A DNA stretch of 64,000 bases from NCBI GenBank assembly GCA_001414485.1, contig LLEY01000159.1:78985-142984 (forward strand), read 5' to 3'. The translations under genes and the position numbers were made by a program. This DNA is from Calycina herbarum (lineage: Eukaryota; Ascomycota; Leotiomycetes; Helotiales; Pezizellaceae). Below are positions 1 through 11,595 of the stretch, piece after piece. Position 1 is the stretch's first letter, and each line of letters opens with the position of its first letter. The notes under the pieces were generated by a model. That model did not search any database. It saw only the letters and a program-made list of their open reading frames with translations, and was not told the DNA's origin.

Positions 1-218
1 AAATTTTAGCCTCCGTGTCCCTCGCTCACCATATAGAAGGCATCCCACCAAGACCAGAGCCAATATCGCATAGGGGAATCAATTAATACACAAAATGACC
101 ATCCATTCTCTAAAAGCATATGCCTATTTTAAATGCCTGCTTTCTAAAAAAAACGCCCAAACACCCAACCAAGAATGCCCGCCCCCAAATATCGAATATA
201 ATGTTTTCCACTAACCTA

Positions 219-2253
219 TTAACCCTGCTTCCCCTGAGTATTTCCACGCTTCTCCTCCACAACTTCCTCGTCATCACTTCCAATACTATATCTTTCCCGT
301 TCCATGTCCTCCGTTGGTGTTCGGACATGTAATTCATCAAGTTCGCTTTCATCAAAATCCGCGGCTTCAACGTCACCCCGGTTCGCTCTCTTGTGTCTGA
401 AATTCTCGAGTCCCATTCCGCTTCTTTCACGGGCACCTCCAAGTGCCATTGGTGTTTCACCACCGAAGACGCCTTTGTAACCGGTTCGTTGACGTCTGTC
501 TCTCCAGATGTAGTAGCCCCATGCTGCGGCTGCAATAATGACGATGACGAGAACGATTTCTCCGGATTTGTAGTATGCTGACCATTTTGCGGCTTCGAGT
601 TTGGCTGACTCGGCTTCTTGAGCAGCGGTACTGTTGGGGTGACCACCGACTGAGGTTTCCAATCCCTTTTCGCCGTCGATACGACTGTCGGTTGGGACTC
701 CACCGATGCTACCAATATCGACTTGCATGAATCGGTCGAGCATATCTCGAGTTCTTCGGGCATAGTCGAATGGAACCATGTGTGATGAGTTGTAAAACAA
801 GATATAAGTAAGGTTTCGGGCTTCCTGGTAGAAGCCTGCTTGCTCACCCTCAAATTCCCAGTTACGGCGAGGGGCCCAGGTGCCTGGTGACAGCTCGAAT
901 CCCTTTCCACCGTTCCATTGCATGTTGCTGATGAGTTCTTCTGTCCCAATATGGTTGCAAATAAGATCCTCGGCTCCAGAGAACAGAACAGTAGGAACTT
1001 CCTTAAGAAGTTCCGGCAAGATTTGAATGGATGGCTTTGAGTTAGATGCTCTGAAAGCACCCCCAACCGCACCATTGCATTCAGTCCACCCAGTCGTTTT
1101 CCCAGCATCAATATGGAGAGCTTCGGTAACATCCTTTCGGCGAAGATAAGGAGTAACATTATCAAGATCCGGAGGCCAGTTCATGCCGCAGCTTGGATAG
1201 GTATCGGTCAGTCTGACGTCATACATGTTGATACATTGCATGTGGCCATCTGGTCCTTTCTTTTGCGTCTCTCGGAGGATTTCTTGGAGTACGCTTTCAC
1301 ACTTTGGAATATCCACTTTATCTTTTCCTCCAGCCTCGTTCAAAGCCGACATGCACACGGCTTGTTGAGATTCCAATCGCTTGGCAACCTCAGAATCATG
1401 CTGCACAATCCCTTTCTCGTATGTATATGATAGGTAGGCTTTGTACTGTTCCTCGGGTGAAATCCATCCATTTCCAATCAACATTCCCTTGAGTTGCCAT
1501 GGGTGTTTCGCTCCAGCTTTGTTTCTGTCGAGAATGGCTTTTGCGATATATGGAATATGTTGCCCAGCATAGGATTCGCCGGCAAGATAAATCTGTGTTT
1601 TATTAGTAAATTGAAGTATGTAGAATGAATTTTGCCACCTACATCGTCATGCTCGTACTCTGGGAAAATAGAAAACCACTTCTCCAAGAACATTACGAAT
1701 TGGTTGGCCATTTCCGGTAGTTCATGTACATAACTGTCGGTATTGACATAACTGAAACCTGTCCCAACTGGGTTGTCGACAAACATAAGATTCGCAAATT
1801 CGTCCCACGATCCTGGGTTGTATTCGAGTTTTGGGCCATGCGTCTCATCGAGCACCCTGTATGGACCAACTTCCATGAGAGCACCATCCTCTGAACTACA
1901 TCCAGGTCCACCGTTCAGCCATATGACAGTTCGTTGTTTATTCGCGATATGCCTGTTTTGGTAATGCCAAAAGAAAGTGTTGCCATTGTGTTCCGGATTT
2001 ATTTCGACGTGGCTGGGAGCTATGTTAGCATAGTCTTGAACAGAGGTACTATTTCCACCACATACCCAGCATGCATCTTCAATAATGGCCCATCTGGAGC
2101 TCCCGGCAGCGAGTGCACAAAGTAATCGGCGGCCGTTTTGTCTGCTGCCAATCCCATTGAAGGCATTAGGGAAAAAGAGAACAGCCCCAGCAGAGTCGCC
2201 ATCTGGGAACCTGACGAGCGTAACCGGCCGGGAGGACGAGTTGAGAATCGCAT
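219..2253 (-). CDS. KEX1: Kex1 pheromone-processing serine carboxypeptidase
   Basis: Trans-Golgi serine carboxypeptidase (S10) that removes C-terminal Lys/Arg left after Kex2 cleavage of secretory precursors. Exons (minus strand): 2253-2066, 2012-1643, 1592-219; introns 2013-2065 and 1593-1642 have GTATGT/CAG and GTAGGT/CAG ends; total 643 aa, usual for the family. Visible: signal peptide at about residues 18-37, NGGPGCSS oxyanion motif, GESYAG with catalytic Ser about 193, Asp about 395 ([11 protein letters not shown]), His about 457 (SSHMVPFD), one transmembrane helix about 531-549, then an acidic cytosolic tail rich in D/E and R, as in Golgi-retained Kex1. The ATG at 2253 gives a charged 17-residue stretch before a second Met; that second Met could equally start the signal peptide. 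Identification is secure; exact start is less so. Confidence 0.95.
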
Positions 2254-3066
2254 CGTGGATGTCGATTCAGTAATCGAGGTGAGGGATCGAGAAGTGCGCG
2301 CGGGGACCTGAGTCTATTTGTCCATGAAGTGTCGCTTGCCTTTTGAGGACCAAGTGTACCGCCGCAAATGAAGATCTGGTCTTAGGTTCCGGGTTTCAAG
2401 ACCGGAATAGCCGTGTGCAGCTACACAAACGACTATGTATACTTTGCCGAGATGGCCTCGATGACCAGCCTCTTGATGTTGGTGAATAGATTCGACCGAG
2501 TCGATTATCTTGAGATGTCTTTCGTCTTAGAACACAAGATGTCGGCCTCGACAAATGTTTTGTCTGGCTTTGTCTTTCCACGGGCAAAGTTCAGGAAGCA
2601 TGCACACGCGGCGAGGCGGGACAAGGGTCAAAGCCTCCGCCCTGGAACCTGGAACATGAGTCTGGGCAGCCGATCAATGTATTTTTGGAGCGAAAACGAG
2701 GTCCTGATCATTTACTACTGTTCACCACATATCAAGTCATGATTTCAATTTGTTCATGTCATCCTGAATCATTTTCGTGAGTTTACTACCCCTCCGGAAT
2801 ACTAGTAGTTGTTTTTGAATGATTTCCTTTTGACGTGTCAAAACTGACAGGTTGACTAGGAAGTGCTTGTTCACTAGACTTTGATACATTTTGTTTTCCT
2901 CTATGGATCTTGAAGTGCCTCTCCCCATCTAAGCTGGTCGCTACAAAGCTTTCTTCTCAGATGTACCCGGTTGGTATTTTGTACGCTTCTAAATATGCAG
3001 GCTGAGGTGATTCAAAGTGCCGAACGAAACCTTCTGCGGCAGCAGTGAAAACTGCAACATCAGTGT
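2254..3066. other. Intergenic, KEX1 upstream / SFM1 downstream
   Basis: No gene seen. KEX1 starts at its left edge and SFM1 ends at its right edge, both on the minus strand, so it should hold the KEX1 promoter and the SFM1 3' UTR. Short ORFs on both strands have no recognisable content. Confidence 0.6.
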
Positions 3067-4151
3067 CTAGAAGAGATCACCAAATCCCTTTTCTGTATCT
3101 TTCTTGATCAACTCGACCATTCCCTATGCAATGTCAGTATTCTAAACAGATATCTTCGCAGGCCTAGGGCAATCAAATAAGATGGTGGGTGCCAGAGAGC
3201 AATGTCCAAATTTCTCACACCAGTTTTCCTTGACAATCTCATCCCCTTTCCCAGATGAAAACCGCGATATTGACATTGAATTTCGTTGCGAAAGTCTAGG
3301 AGAGTCAAGGATTTCGATGCCTTCTTCTCCCCATTTTACCATGCAACATTTCGATTACCCCAGGGTGGCCCCAGTAGAGAGGGGTTTCAGTGAACCCGAA
3401 AGAACAAAAAGTGATAGTAAGTATTGCTTACTTGATAACGTACCTTTGGCATTAGTGGCTTTCCATCCTCTCCTTTGACATATCGGAATGGCATCTCAGT
3501 GCTTTCGTTCTTGTTGACACGAAGCTCTGGATCATCAATATAATCGATTTTTTCAAGTGGAGCTGTGTGGCTGTTAGAAGTGTTTGTGTTTCTGTATGCG
3601 GGGTTGCTTACTCTTGCCCTGTACGATCAGTCTGGTTACTCTGACGGCAGTATCTGTAGTCATCTGCTTGGGTCCAAGTCGTCGATTTTCATATCCCTTC
3701 TTTCTCAACTCTGAAGTTCTATCTGAAGCTTCTTAGCCAAGCATCATTATTTCAGACTGTTCTAAATTACCTCGTGGTGGATCATCACCTGTTTTCTGTC
3801 AGTGAACTAAATCTCGGAAATTGTATTCTAGAACTCACCCAAAATCCCCCCAAACAAAAAAATGTCGAAATGATCTCCATCCTCAGGGCTCAGCTCCTTT
3901 GTCGCTGAGGGATCAAGAAGACAAACACGAGCCTTCTGTTCAGCATAAATCTCCTCGACACTCTTCCCATCCACAGTCAACCCAGGAGCAGCCTTCAAAG
4001 CATCCGGTAACACCAGAGATGAAGGCACCGAAGATAAGCAGAACTTCGCACCTGCCTCGTGAGACTCTTTGGCGATAGTCAAGTACTCAAGTTCAGACCA
4101 AGGCCCAAGTTCATCATCCAGATGTTCAACAACATATGTTTTTCCCGCCAT
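3067..4151 (-). CDS. SFM1: Sfm1-type SPOUT protein-arginine methyltransferase
   Basis: Matches from memory the yeast Sfm1 family (DUF431, SPOUT fold), which methylates an arginine of ribosomal protein Rps3. Exons: 4151-3839, 3788-3771, 3722-3612, 3562-3444, 3123-3067; 205 aa, the usual size. Family marks: N-terminal YVVEHLDDELGPWSELEY, the GGILGDDPPRDRT loop and the following SELRKKGYENRRLGPKQM segment. The start at 4151 is chosen because the family begins a few residues before the VEH motif; an in-frame upstream ATG at 4352 would add 67 unlike residues. Odd points: exon 2 is a microexon of 18 nt, and the last intron (3124-3443) is 320 nt, far longer than its neighbours (48-50 nt), though it has GTACGT/TAG ends and a CTGAC branch site near its end. 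Clean frame across all junctions supports the model. Confidence 0.88.
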
Positions 4152-5178
4152 TTTAGTGGTCAAGAACACCCTGACGAGTAAATTTCCAAGTTTAAAGAAG
4201 GTTTGGGCACCAATCACTTCGAGGTGACGACGTGAAGATGACGAATCGGAAGACTTGCTCGTCTGCTTAGGTGTCGTTGTTGCGGGGTAAACTTTGTCTA
4301 CTGCTTGGAGAGCTGGGCTTCTTTGGGAGCCGAGACCAATGACTCGTCTCAATCACCTTCGATGGAATAACCACTGTCAATTCCCTAAAATGGTAAGCGT
4401 TATGTTATAAATGTGTCTGGGTGTTTTGATTTCTTGGGTCTTGTGATCAAGTCACTCATTGAAGATCTTTTTGCTGGAAAATCGCTCCATTTGGATCCGC
4501 TTGTGGGAAAAGAAAAAGCCAAGAACTTTTGTGATATGAAGACTCATAGGATCGGGCACAACTTACGTCACTGATGGGGATTGACACAGCCCGAAAAAAG
4601 GAAGAGAGCGATTTAAGAGTAAATTGATTGTCAAAAAATGTCGACGGACTGGGATTAACTTACAAAAAAGATATTGTTCACTAAGAAGCTTTGCTAAGCG
4701 AGTCTTCTTCTTAAGTTCGCCGAACCCCTCCAAATCTGCCGCTACTACCCTGCATATCCTCCCACCCTCTTCCTCCCCCTCAAATTGATCCAACGAACCA
4801 ACTCTTCGACTTCATTGCTCCTGATCTCGTTCAATATCATCACCTCGACATCGAATCATTTCCAATCAGGACCCTTGCCATCAGCCGATTTGGTGGGCGA
4901 AACCAGGGAAGTGGAGCCGGCATCTTTGTTAATGCTCTCTGCTATCACGACGACATACAAGGATCTGTGAATTGTTTTGACGACCAGGCCCTGGCAACAG
5001 TTGCAGCTTGCAAAACAAAAACCCCTCGAGCGACGCTATTAAAGCCTTTGCATACGTACTGCACACGACGTACTCGCATCCAACCCGAGCGATTCCACCA
5101 GAAGATTTAAACCTCCCTTCCGAGATTGCACACTCCCGCTCTTGCAGCACCAAAGAACCCCGCACAATCACCGTCACC
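4152..5178. other. Divergent promoter region between SFM1 and IGO1
   Basis: The flanking genes point away from each other, so this should carry both promoters and 5' leaders. It has pyrimidine-rich tracts typical of fungal leaders. ORFs 4563-4793 and 4785-4970 show no recognisable domain. Confidence 0.6.
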
Positions 5179-5739
5179 ATGAACCCACACATGAAGAACA
5201 AAGTCGATATCAATGTGAGTATTTCCCGCCCCTTCGCACGAATGTCGCTCATCTGCGACCTTCTCGCGGGCCTCTGCCAACCTGTTGCTAATCCTCATGT
5301 GCAGTCGCTCTCCCCAGATGAGCAACGACTCTTCCGCCTCTACGGCAAGCTCCCCTCCAAATCCGACCACCTAGCCAAACACCTCAAGGAGCGCAAATAC
5401 TTCGACTCCGGCGACTATGCCCTCTCCAAAGCAGGAAAAGCCAGCTCCGTCGACACAGGCAGCGTCGGATCGCAACACCCCCTCCCCGAGAACATCCCCC
5501 ACCTCTCCTCCCCGGGCGTAGGAAACCCAAGCCAAGGAGGAAGCGGAAATGGCAACGTCCTTCACCACCCGGGCAGCACAGCCGGTCTGCCCAGCGGCAG
5601 CCCGGTGAAGGAGAGCAGCTTCTTGAACCGAGAAACGAGCGTCGATGAGTTGGATCAGAAGGAGAAGGCTGGTGCTGGTAGAGTCGCTGAGAGTGCTAGT
5701 CCTCCACCCGCGAAGGAAGGGATCCCGATTAGAAGATAA
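5179..5739 (+). CDS. IGO1: Endosulfine-family PP2A inhibitor (Igo1/Igo2-like)
   Basis: Small, largely disordered regulator of the endosulfine/ARPP-19 family. In yeast, Rim15 (Greatwall) phosphorylates the conserved serine and the protein then inhibits PP2A-B55, controlling quiescence entry and mRNA protection. Exons 5179-5214 and 5305-5739 (intron 5215-5304, GTGAGT/CAG); 156 aa. The conserved core LSPDEQRLFRLYGKLPS leads into KYFDSGDYALSK, with the phospho-acceptor at about Ser47 in the diagnostic FDSGDY motif. The C-terminal half is Gly/Ser/Pro-rich low complexity, as in other filamentous fungi. The first exon codes for only 12 residues (MNPHMKNKVDIN). A longer open frame from 5008 reads into the intron and is not used. 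Confidence 0.93.
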   Translation: MNPHMKNKVDINVSISRPFARMSLICDLLAGLCQPVANPHVQSLSPDEQRLFRLYGKLPSKSDHLAKHLKERKYFDSGDYALSKAGKASSVDTGSVGSQHPLPENIPHLSSPGVGNPSQGGSGNGNVLHHPGSTAGLPSGSPVKESSFLNRETSVDELDQKEKAGAGRVAESASPPPAKEGIPIRR

Positions 5740-6254
5740 GCTGCTGGCTCGAAAGAATTGGATGCGCCCTATAGTGACGTTTCATACTATGGAGTACCAA
5801 TGATATTGCGATTGATGGATCTGGCGTTCTGGGCTTTGATTAAGGGTTTATGGGGTCGGATTAGGACTTTCAAATGTAAATGTTAGCAGATGTCACGGCT
5901 GTTCCTCACATCAGACCACGGCGATGTTTCACCCATCTGTAGCACTGCTAGGGGCAAATGCTACACTTTTTTCACTTTACTATATGATTGTGAGGTTTCT
6001 TGATGATGTATTGGTTGCTTTTGTTTTCCTGATATAAAATTTTGATTGACGCAGGGCACACAAGCAGGCATCCTTTGTGCCTGTGGGGGTCAAGTCTCCC
6101 AAATCCCAAACAAGGGACTGTAAATGCTAGGATTTCTAGCTATCGCGAATCAAACGATTCGCCTGGGCAAGACAAGACGCTCCTCTGCGCGAGTTGTGGA
6201 CGTTGTGATTGGGATATACTCGACGTCCTGAGATTCAATGATCTGTAAAATCGT
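5740..6254. other. Convergent 3' intergenic region
   Basis: Lies between the convergent 3' ends of IGO1 and MYG1; likely holds both 3' UTRs and polyadenylation sites. A 68-codon ORF at 6042 has no recognisable content. Confidence 0.6.
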
Positions 6255-7328
6255 TCAAAGGTCAAGAGCCTTGACAGCCATTGAAATAGCACCATCAAAG
6301 GTCTTGTTTCCGCCAATGAATCCTGCAGCGTGCACAAAGACACCGCCGGCAACCCCTGATATCTCATCCAACTTCTCATCTCTGAATCCTCTCCATGCCT
6401 CTGGCAATGGCTTTCTGCTCTCGAATGAATCCTTTGAGACGGGTACGGCCTGGATTCTCCATTTGGCATCAGGTGTTGGCTTCTCGGGGTACAGAACATA
6501 GAGAACCTTTGAGGCTCCACCTTCCTTTTCCTCGAGTGTGTAGAGATGGTCCTTCCATGGAACAGATTGACCATCAAAAACGAGAATTCTTCCTTGTGAG
6601 TCGTATTCTAATCGTTTTGCGTACGCCTTGTGAACGACCTCCCTTGCTGGCAACCATGCCTTGGTATAGTATTCCAAATCTCTCGAGAACTCCTCGCCCA
6701 TTCTTGCACTGGCAGCCAAGAACTTGTCATCTTCGAATTTCTGGGCCTCGACAGGATCCGATGGGATTGGGTCGTTCCAGTTTGGGTTCAGTCTCGAGAC
6801 CATGGCACCAAGTGAGAACCCTCCATCACTGAATCTCTTCTCTAGCCCTGCGGCGGCGATAGCTTTTGGGTCGTAAGCTGAGATACCATTGTCGTGAGCA
6901 TCCAAAGCCTCGATGAAACTTTCATAGATCTTTCCCCATATAACACCAACCTCCTCTGCGTCCTCAGAGATACCGAGCTTTTGTGCAATGATTGCTTTGC
7001 CAAAGTGCATGTACACCAACCCCGCGGAAGAGAGTTTCGTAGGGCGGTCAGGGAAGGTAGTGGTGAAAGTGCGCTGGTGGTGATCGTATCGGTGAACAGA
7101 AGCATCGTACTCTCCTCCTACATCAACGACGGTATGACATGTCTGGAGAAGGGCCGGGTCTCGAGTACGGACGAGCTGAGAATCTTGGTAGGTGGGGAGC
7201 AAGCGGAGCATGTACACCGCGAGAGCTTCGTCGGCATGGAAATGGCCATTGTGAGTCCCGATACTGACCGGGGAGATCTTGACTCTTTTTGCTGCTGTCT
7301 CTGCCATTTTCAGGGTGCTGCGGAACAT
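6255..7328 (-). CDS. MYG1: MYG1 family (UPF0160) 3'-5' exonuclease, DHH-type
   Basis: Single-exon gene of 357 aa matching the MYG1/UPF0160 family. Human MYG1 is described as a 3'-5' RNA exonuclease acting in nucleolus and mitochondria. Metal-site signatures are intact: GTHNGHFHADEALA at about residues 25-37, VVDVGGEYD at about 67-74 and YDHHQR at about 80-85, the DHH box. Later landmarks are the ALDAHDNGIS region and the C-terminal GGVFVHAAGFIGG loop. Two in-frame starts lie close together (7328 MFRSTLK, 7307 MAETAAK); the upstream one gives a short basic/hydroxylated N terminus that could be a mitochondrial presequence, so dual targeting by start choice is possible but unproven. It is divergent from ICE2. 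Confidence 0.93.
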   Translation of the reverse strand: MFRSTLKMAETAAKRVKISPVSIGTHNGHFHADEALAVYMLRLLPTYQDSQLVRTRDPALLQTCHTVVDVGGEYDASVHRYDHHQRTFTTTFPDRPTKLSSAGLVYMHFGKAIIAQKLGISEDAEEVGVIWGKIYESFIEALDAHDNGISAYDPKAIAAAGLEKRFSDGGFSLGAMVSRLNPNWNDPIPSDPVEAQKFEDDKFLAASARMGEEFSRDLEYYTKAWLPAREVVHKAYAKRLEYDSQGRILVFDGQSVPWKDHLYTLEEKEGGASKVLYVLYPEKPTPDAKWRIQAVPVSKDSFESRKPLPEAWRGFRDEKLDEISGVAGGVFVHAAGFIGGNKTFDGAISMAVKALDL

Positions 7329-8369
7329 GCAGAAACGTGTTCAGTCTTGTTTGGTGTTGTTTTGGTGGGCTTGGGGATTCTCTTGAGATTTTGGTATTGC
7401 CCCGCAGGTTTGACCGGGCGGTGAGTGATGAGTTATTCTGAGCGAGCCGACGATCTTGCTGATAGCGATAGACAATAAAAGCGGCAGTAAATAGCCTTCG
7501 TTGTTCTGACTTTTTAGTAGAAGAGTAGCTTTCCTCGCCGTGTAGAAGAATCAAATAATTAATCTAGATACTTGGAAAAGTCAATTTCAAAGTTCCAGAA
7601 TATCCGGGTTGATACTTTGTAGTATTCTATAAACTTGGAGCAGAGTGCCGCAGCTATCATTGCCGCTTTTATTGTCCCCAAAAGCCTATGAACGCAGTTC
7701 GAGACTCTGGAAGGAATATTTCTCCCCACGATTACTAGCGTGAACTGCTCTCGGTCTTCACTACCACCTGCACTTCTAGATGCTGCTCTACCTCTCCAGC
7801 AATTTCCCCTGAGAAGAGCTCATCTACCATTCGCTGCCAATACAAATTGCGTGTCGTCACGTATTGGTGCTCTGCATTTTTGGTGCGGCAGCGGCAGCAG
7901 GGAATCTTGGATCACAACCCCCAGTGCATCGCACGCGACCTGGACCACCATTCAGAAGTAGGTACCGACTTTGGGAGCTCCCAACCAGGCAAAATCTGCG
8001 CTGCCTGCCTTTTTCCAAAATCACCTTGAGCTGTGAACTCCATACTATTACTTATCATTTGCCAAAACACAAACCACCACCGGTGCGCGACCTTTCTTCA
8101 ACAGCAAAATTCCTCGTACCTCCGTCCGTAGGCAGATACACATCTCTGATAGGCGATTTCTGCCCTGGCATTTCTTCCGCAAGGCAGGAAAAAGCGACGT
8201 CAAACCTGGCAACAGGCACACCATCGACCGAAAACCTCGAAACCTCGTCGCCTTCCCTCCACGCGTCCTTCGACTTTGGAAGGCGATAATACAGAGTCCT
8301 CCGTGCTACATCCTACCAGAATCAAGCTGGGCGCGCTTCAACGCTCGCTCCGGCGCACGTAGCGCTTAG
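7329..8369. other. Divergent promoter region between MYG1 and ICE2
   Basis: Holds both promoters and probably a long ICE2 leader. A 141-codon open frame at 7864-8289 is C/T-rich and looks like leader sequence. Around 7563-7595 is one possible degenerate copy of the palindromic unit described at 45 and 51 kb (ATACTTGGAAAA core); the match is weak. Confidence 0.5.
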
Positions 8370-9732
8370 ATGTGGTTCTTCGGAGTGATCTCGTCTGCCA
8401 TCTTCCTCCTCTCCATCATCCTCTCAATACCTATTGCTTTCGATGTTGGGGGGCGGGACTGTGGGTTGGCTTTCTCCTTGAGTTTGTTTTAGTCAGTACC
8501 CTTCTACCTACGACCAAGGTGTCCCTGCTAACTCTGATGATAGCTTCTACTTTTTTTATTCGACACTGAAGCTAGCTACACCAGAAAGATCAAGGGGGAG
8601 ATGGGTCCTAGTGCAGTTGATTTCAGTAACGCAGTGGATATTACTGCCTGGGCTTTTGATATGGAGCATGAACAGATTTGCGGTGGACGCGAATAATAAT
8701 GGAGATTGGGTCGCAAGAACGTTCAACAACAAGAGGGCGCAGGATACGAGTGTCAAGGAGTGGATATTCGGACCTGGAGGACTGTTGGAGATGTTGACGG
8801 TTGGTATATGGGATAAGGTCCTCCGATACTCGACACCTTTATTTCAGTTGGCCGAAGGGTTTTGCAGCTTGCTTGTGATACAAGCGGCCGGTCAAATTAC
8901 CAGATGGCTAGTCAACCGTGGACGAAGTGACACATGGATGATAGGATTATTGGTCTTATCAGCATCCATCATATCCAGTTCCGTCTACTTTCTCTGGAGG
9001 ATCACCAACTTTCCAGAAATATCCAACGTTGATGCCAGCCTTATTGGAGTTACTGTCACATGCGCAGTATTTCTGTGTGCTTGGGGTATTGGAAGTGGGA
9101 GAGGAAATCCCGTTGAAAGCTCATTGCTTTTTGCATATGTGGTACTTTGCATGTACCAAATCTTCACCGACTATCTTCCAGCAACGACGTTGGAAACTCC
9201 TCCAGCACAGCCAGAATTTCCACCATTCCCTCCGATTATCATGGCTTCATATTCGACCCTAGTTTACATGTTGTCTACTTTACCTTCGGCGGTCCACTCA
9301 AGCTTCACCTTCCTTTACGCAGCATTCCAGACGATCACTCCATCCGTGATCATATCCCTCGCATATAGGATATTCGTTTTCTACGCAGCCACCCGTATTA
9401 TACCAGCTGTACGAGAATCTGGAGCGCGAGCATTGTCTCAAGAGCCAAGTTTGGATGATAGTGACGGGGCAGGCAAAATTCTAGGGCTGCTGAGCTGGTT
9501 CAGTCCAAGCATTCTGATTGCTGTTTACACCAGTTTGCTCATGCAACATTTCTCAACAACATCGGCTGAAGGAAATGATGCTGAATGGTGGACCATGCAA
9601 GGTGGGGATACTGGCGGTAATGTTTGGAGATGGGTCAATGTTGTTGGAACAATGGCACTTTATGCGGTAGAGCTTTACCTTGGGAAAGAGGACGTGGATG
9701 GTTCTCTCACCGGTCATTGGAAAACGGATTGA
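8370..9732 (+). CDS. ICE2: Ice2-like ER membrane protein
   Basis: Matches the fungal ICE2 family. In yeast Ice2 is a polytopic ER protein needed for cortical ER inheritance and for channelling diacylglycerol from lipid droplets to phospholipid synthesis, and it opposes lipin activation. Exons 8370-8491 and 8544-9732 (intron 8492-8543, donor GTCAGT, branch CTAAC, acceptor TAG); 436 aa. The ATG at 8370 opens a hydrophobic N terminus (MWFFGVISSAIFLLSIILS) followed by the family motif IPIAFDVGGRDCGLAFSL; a second block reads STLKLATPERSRGRW. About eight further hydrophobic helices follow. The ORF starting at 8611 alone would miss the first membrane segment and the family motif; the spliced frame restores both. 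Confidence 0.9.
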
Positions 9733-11595
9733 TCCGAGTCAAATTGCAGGAAACCGCTCCGTCGGTTTTCGTGGTGGAAAAATATGGAACAGCGATGCCC
9801 AAGTGTTATGGGCACCGGATGAGAATGAAGGTCATCCCCGTGGAAGGGAGATCTAGACATAAAAGAGAAAATATAGGGCTTTGTTTCTTGACACCCCTGC
9901 CCGGTGGAGAGGGAGGATAGGCAAAGAAGAAATTTGGAAGAGGGAGGCGTACTGTGCACTTGCAGGCGTTTGGGCGGATTATTTTGGGAGGGTTTTATTG
10001 TACATAACGGTACTGCATGCTTCGTTCAGCTTCTTTTTTTTCTTGTTTTTGGAGCGTTAAAGTTCAGTTGAGGATCGATGATACCCTATTCCGGCCTGCG
10101 ACGGCATGCTACCTCACTGAATGATTTGATAGAGAAGGGAGATACATACTGTGATGGGGCATGAATATTATGAAATCGAATCTAATCTATGACTTTTTTG
10201 GTCTTTCTCCAGCCCGGCCTCTCATTGGTCGCTTACCTGGTGGATTTTGGTTCGCTTAGGTTGGGTTGTTTGAGCTTGTCGTCTGTCGTCAAGTTTATTT
10301 TCTTGGTGTTGGTCTCATGATGGTCTCATCTGGCTTTCGCACCAAAAGTTTGGCACAGCCAAGGTCTGGAAGACTCGTCCTTACCTCATGGGTGAGGTGA
10401 GGCTGAACTTCTGAAGTCGGAAGTGGCTTTCTGCAGCGGAATTAATTTATGCTTCTGATAACTTTGAAGCTTCAGAGTTTATCAGACTGCAAGTCGAGTC
10501 GAGTCGGGCGAGCGATTGGGCTGGGATGGTCTAGCCTATAAAGTGCTACAAAACCAGCACGTTGACGATTCTTGTGTTACGGCAGCAGTCAGCATGTGTA
10601 TCATTTTCTGGGACTCTTATCTTGGGACCTGCCAAGAGGTGACGGGGATTCGTCGTGATATCACGGCAGTCAGCCGTAAGATGGTGGGTAAGTTATGGAA
10701 CTACGGACTAGTTGAGCTCCAATGAATGGAGGTGGAAGAACAGGAGAGAATCCAAACGGAGATAAAGGTGTAGAAATTTCCGTCGCCCTCTATGGTATAT
10801 ATAAACTGGCCTGTCAGGCTCTTCCGGGGAAGCAGTTCACGGCTTAGTGACCCTTCAAAGCTCGGTGAGCGAGCAACGGAGTTATCCACGAATTGTGCAA
10901 CTACCCTGGGCACCAAACCCTCTCATGAGGTGATCAGAGATTTCATAATCATTGTACATCGTACCAACTTATGAACATTCGACACACCGCTTCTAGAAGC
11001 TCAACTCAGGTCAGGTCAGGTCAGGTCAGGTCAAGGCTGTTTTTCGTTGACGTTGTGGATCGGGGTGTTTTCAGCGGGTCCCCTTCAGAGTGGTTGAGTT
11101 CCCTACAAGTAAAACATGCTGAACCCCCTGCAAATCCCCTCAATGAAAGATTTAAGCACCTAGCTAGCGCAAAGAGTGGATCTCAACGCCCCACTCAACC
11201 AATTAGGCGAGGGAGCTTGGGCCAATTCCCTCTTCCCCAGAGCGTCTCACTTCCTGGGTGGGCTTGGTGTGTGAGCAACTGTTGAGTTGATGCGTGTGAA
11301 GCAATATCCTTTGTACACAACCAAAGCAGCCCTGGAGAGGTAAACGCCATCCCGCCCAGCTCTACCAAGCTCATGTTGTTTTATTAGCCTACTAACCATT
11401 CCTGGGCTGTCTCACCTCATTTGGCCCATCCCCACAGCTTGTCTTCATATAAAGTCTTTATCCCCTCATCTAGTCTCTCTTTCCCTTTCCCATTCCCCGA
11501 TTCTTGTGATATTACCCCCTCGTCATTTCTCGAACCCTCGTCCATCATTTCCATCTCCCTCCACAAACCCCAAAGCTCCATCCATTGAATTCATC
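9733..11595. other. Intergenic with short tandem repeats
   Basis: No gene seen in 1.86 kb. It contains ICE2 3' sequence, a TCGAG microrepeat near 10495-10507, a TATA-like TATATAA near 10795-10801, the TCAGG array at 11006-11030, and a pyrimidine-rich leader (11450-11590) before the next gene. Three ORFs of 60-104 codons show nothing recognisable. Confidence 0.55.
11006..11030. repeat. (TCAGG)5 microsatellite
   Basis: Five perfect TCAGG units followed by a TCAAG variant, in intergenic DNA. Confidence 0.95.

Noticed and set aside
110..1165. A 351-codon minus-strand open frame overlapping KEX1
   Set aside because: It is a shifted-frame shadow of the KEX1 last exon, with no domain and low-quality composition.
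4152..4352. 67-residue N-terminal extension of the SFM1 frame
   Set aside because: The family starts a few residues before the VEH motif; the extension is low complexity and unlike known homologues.
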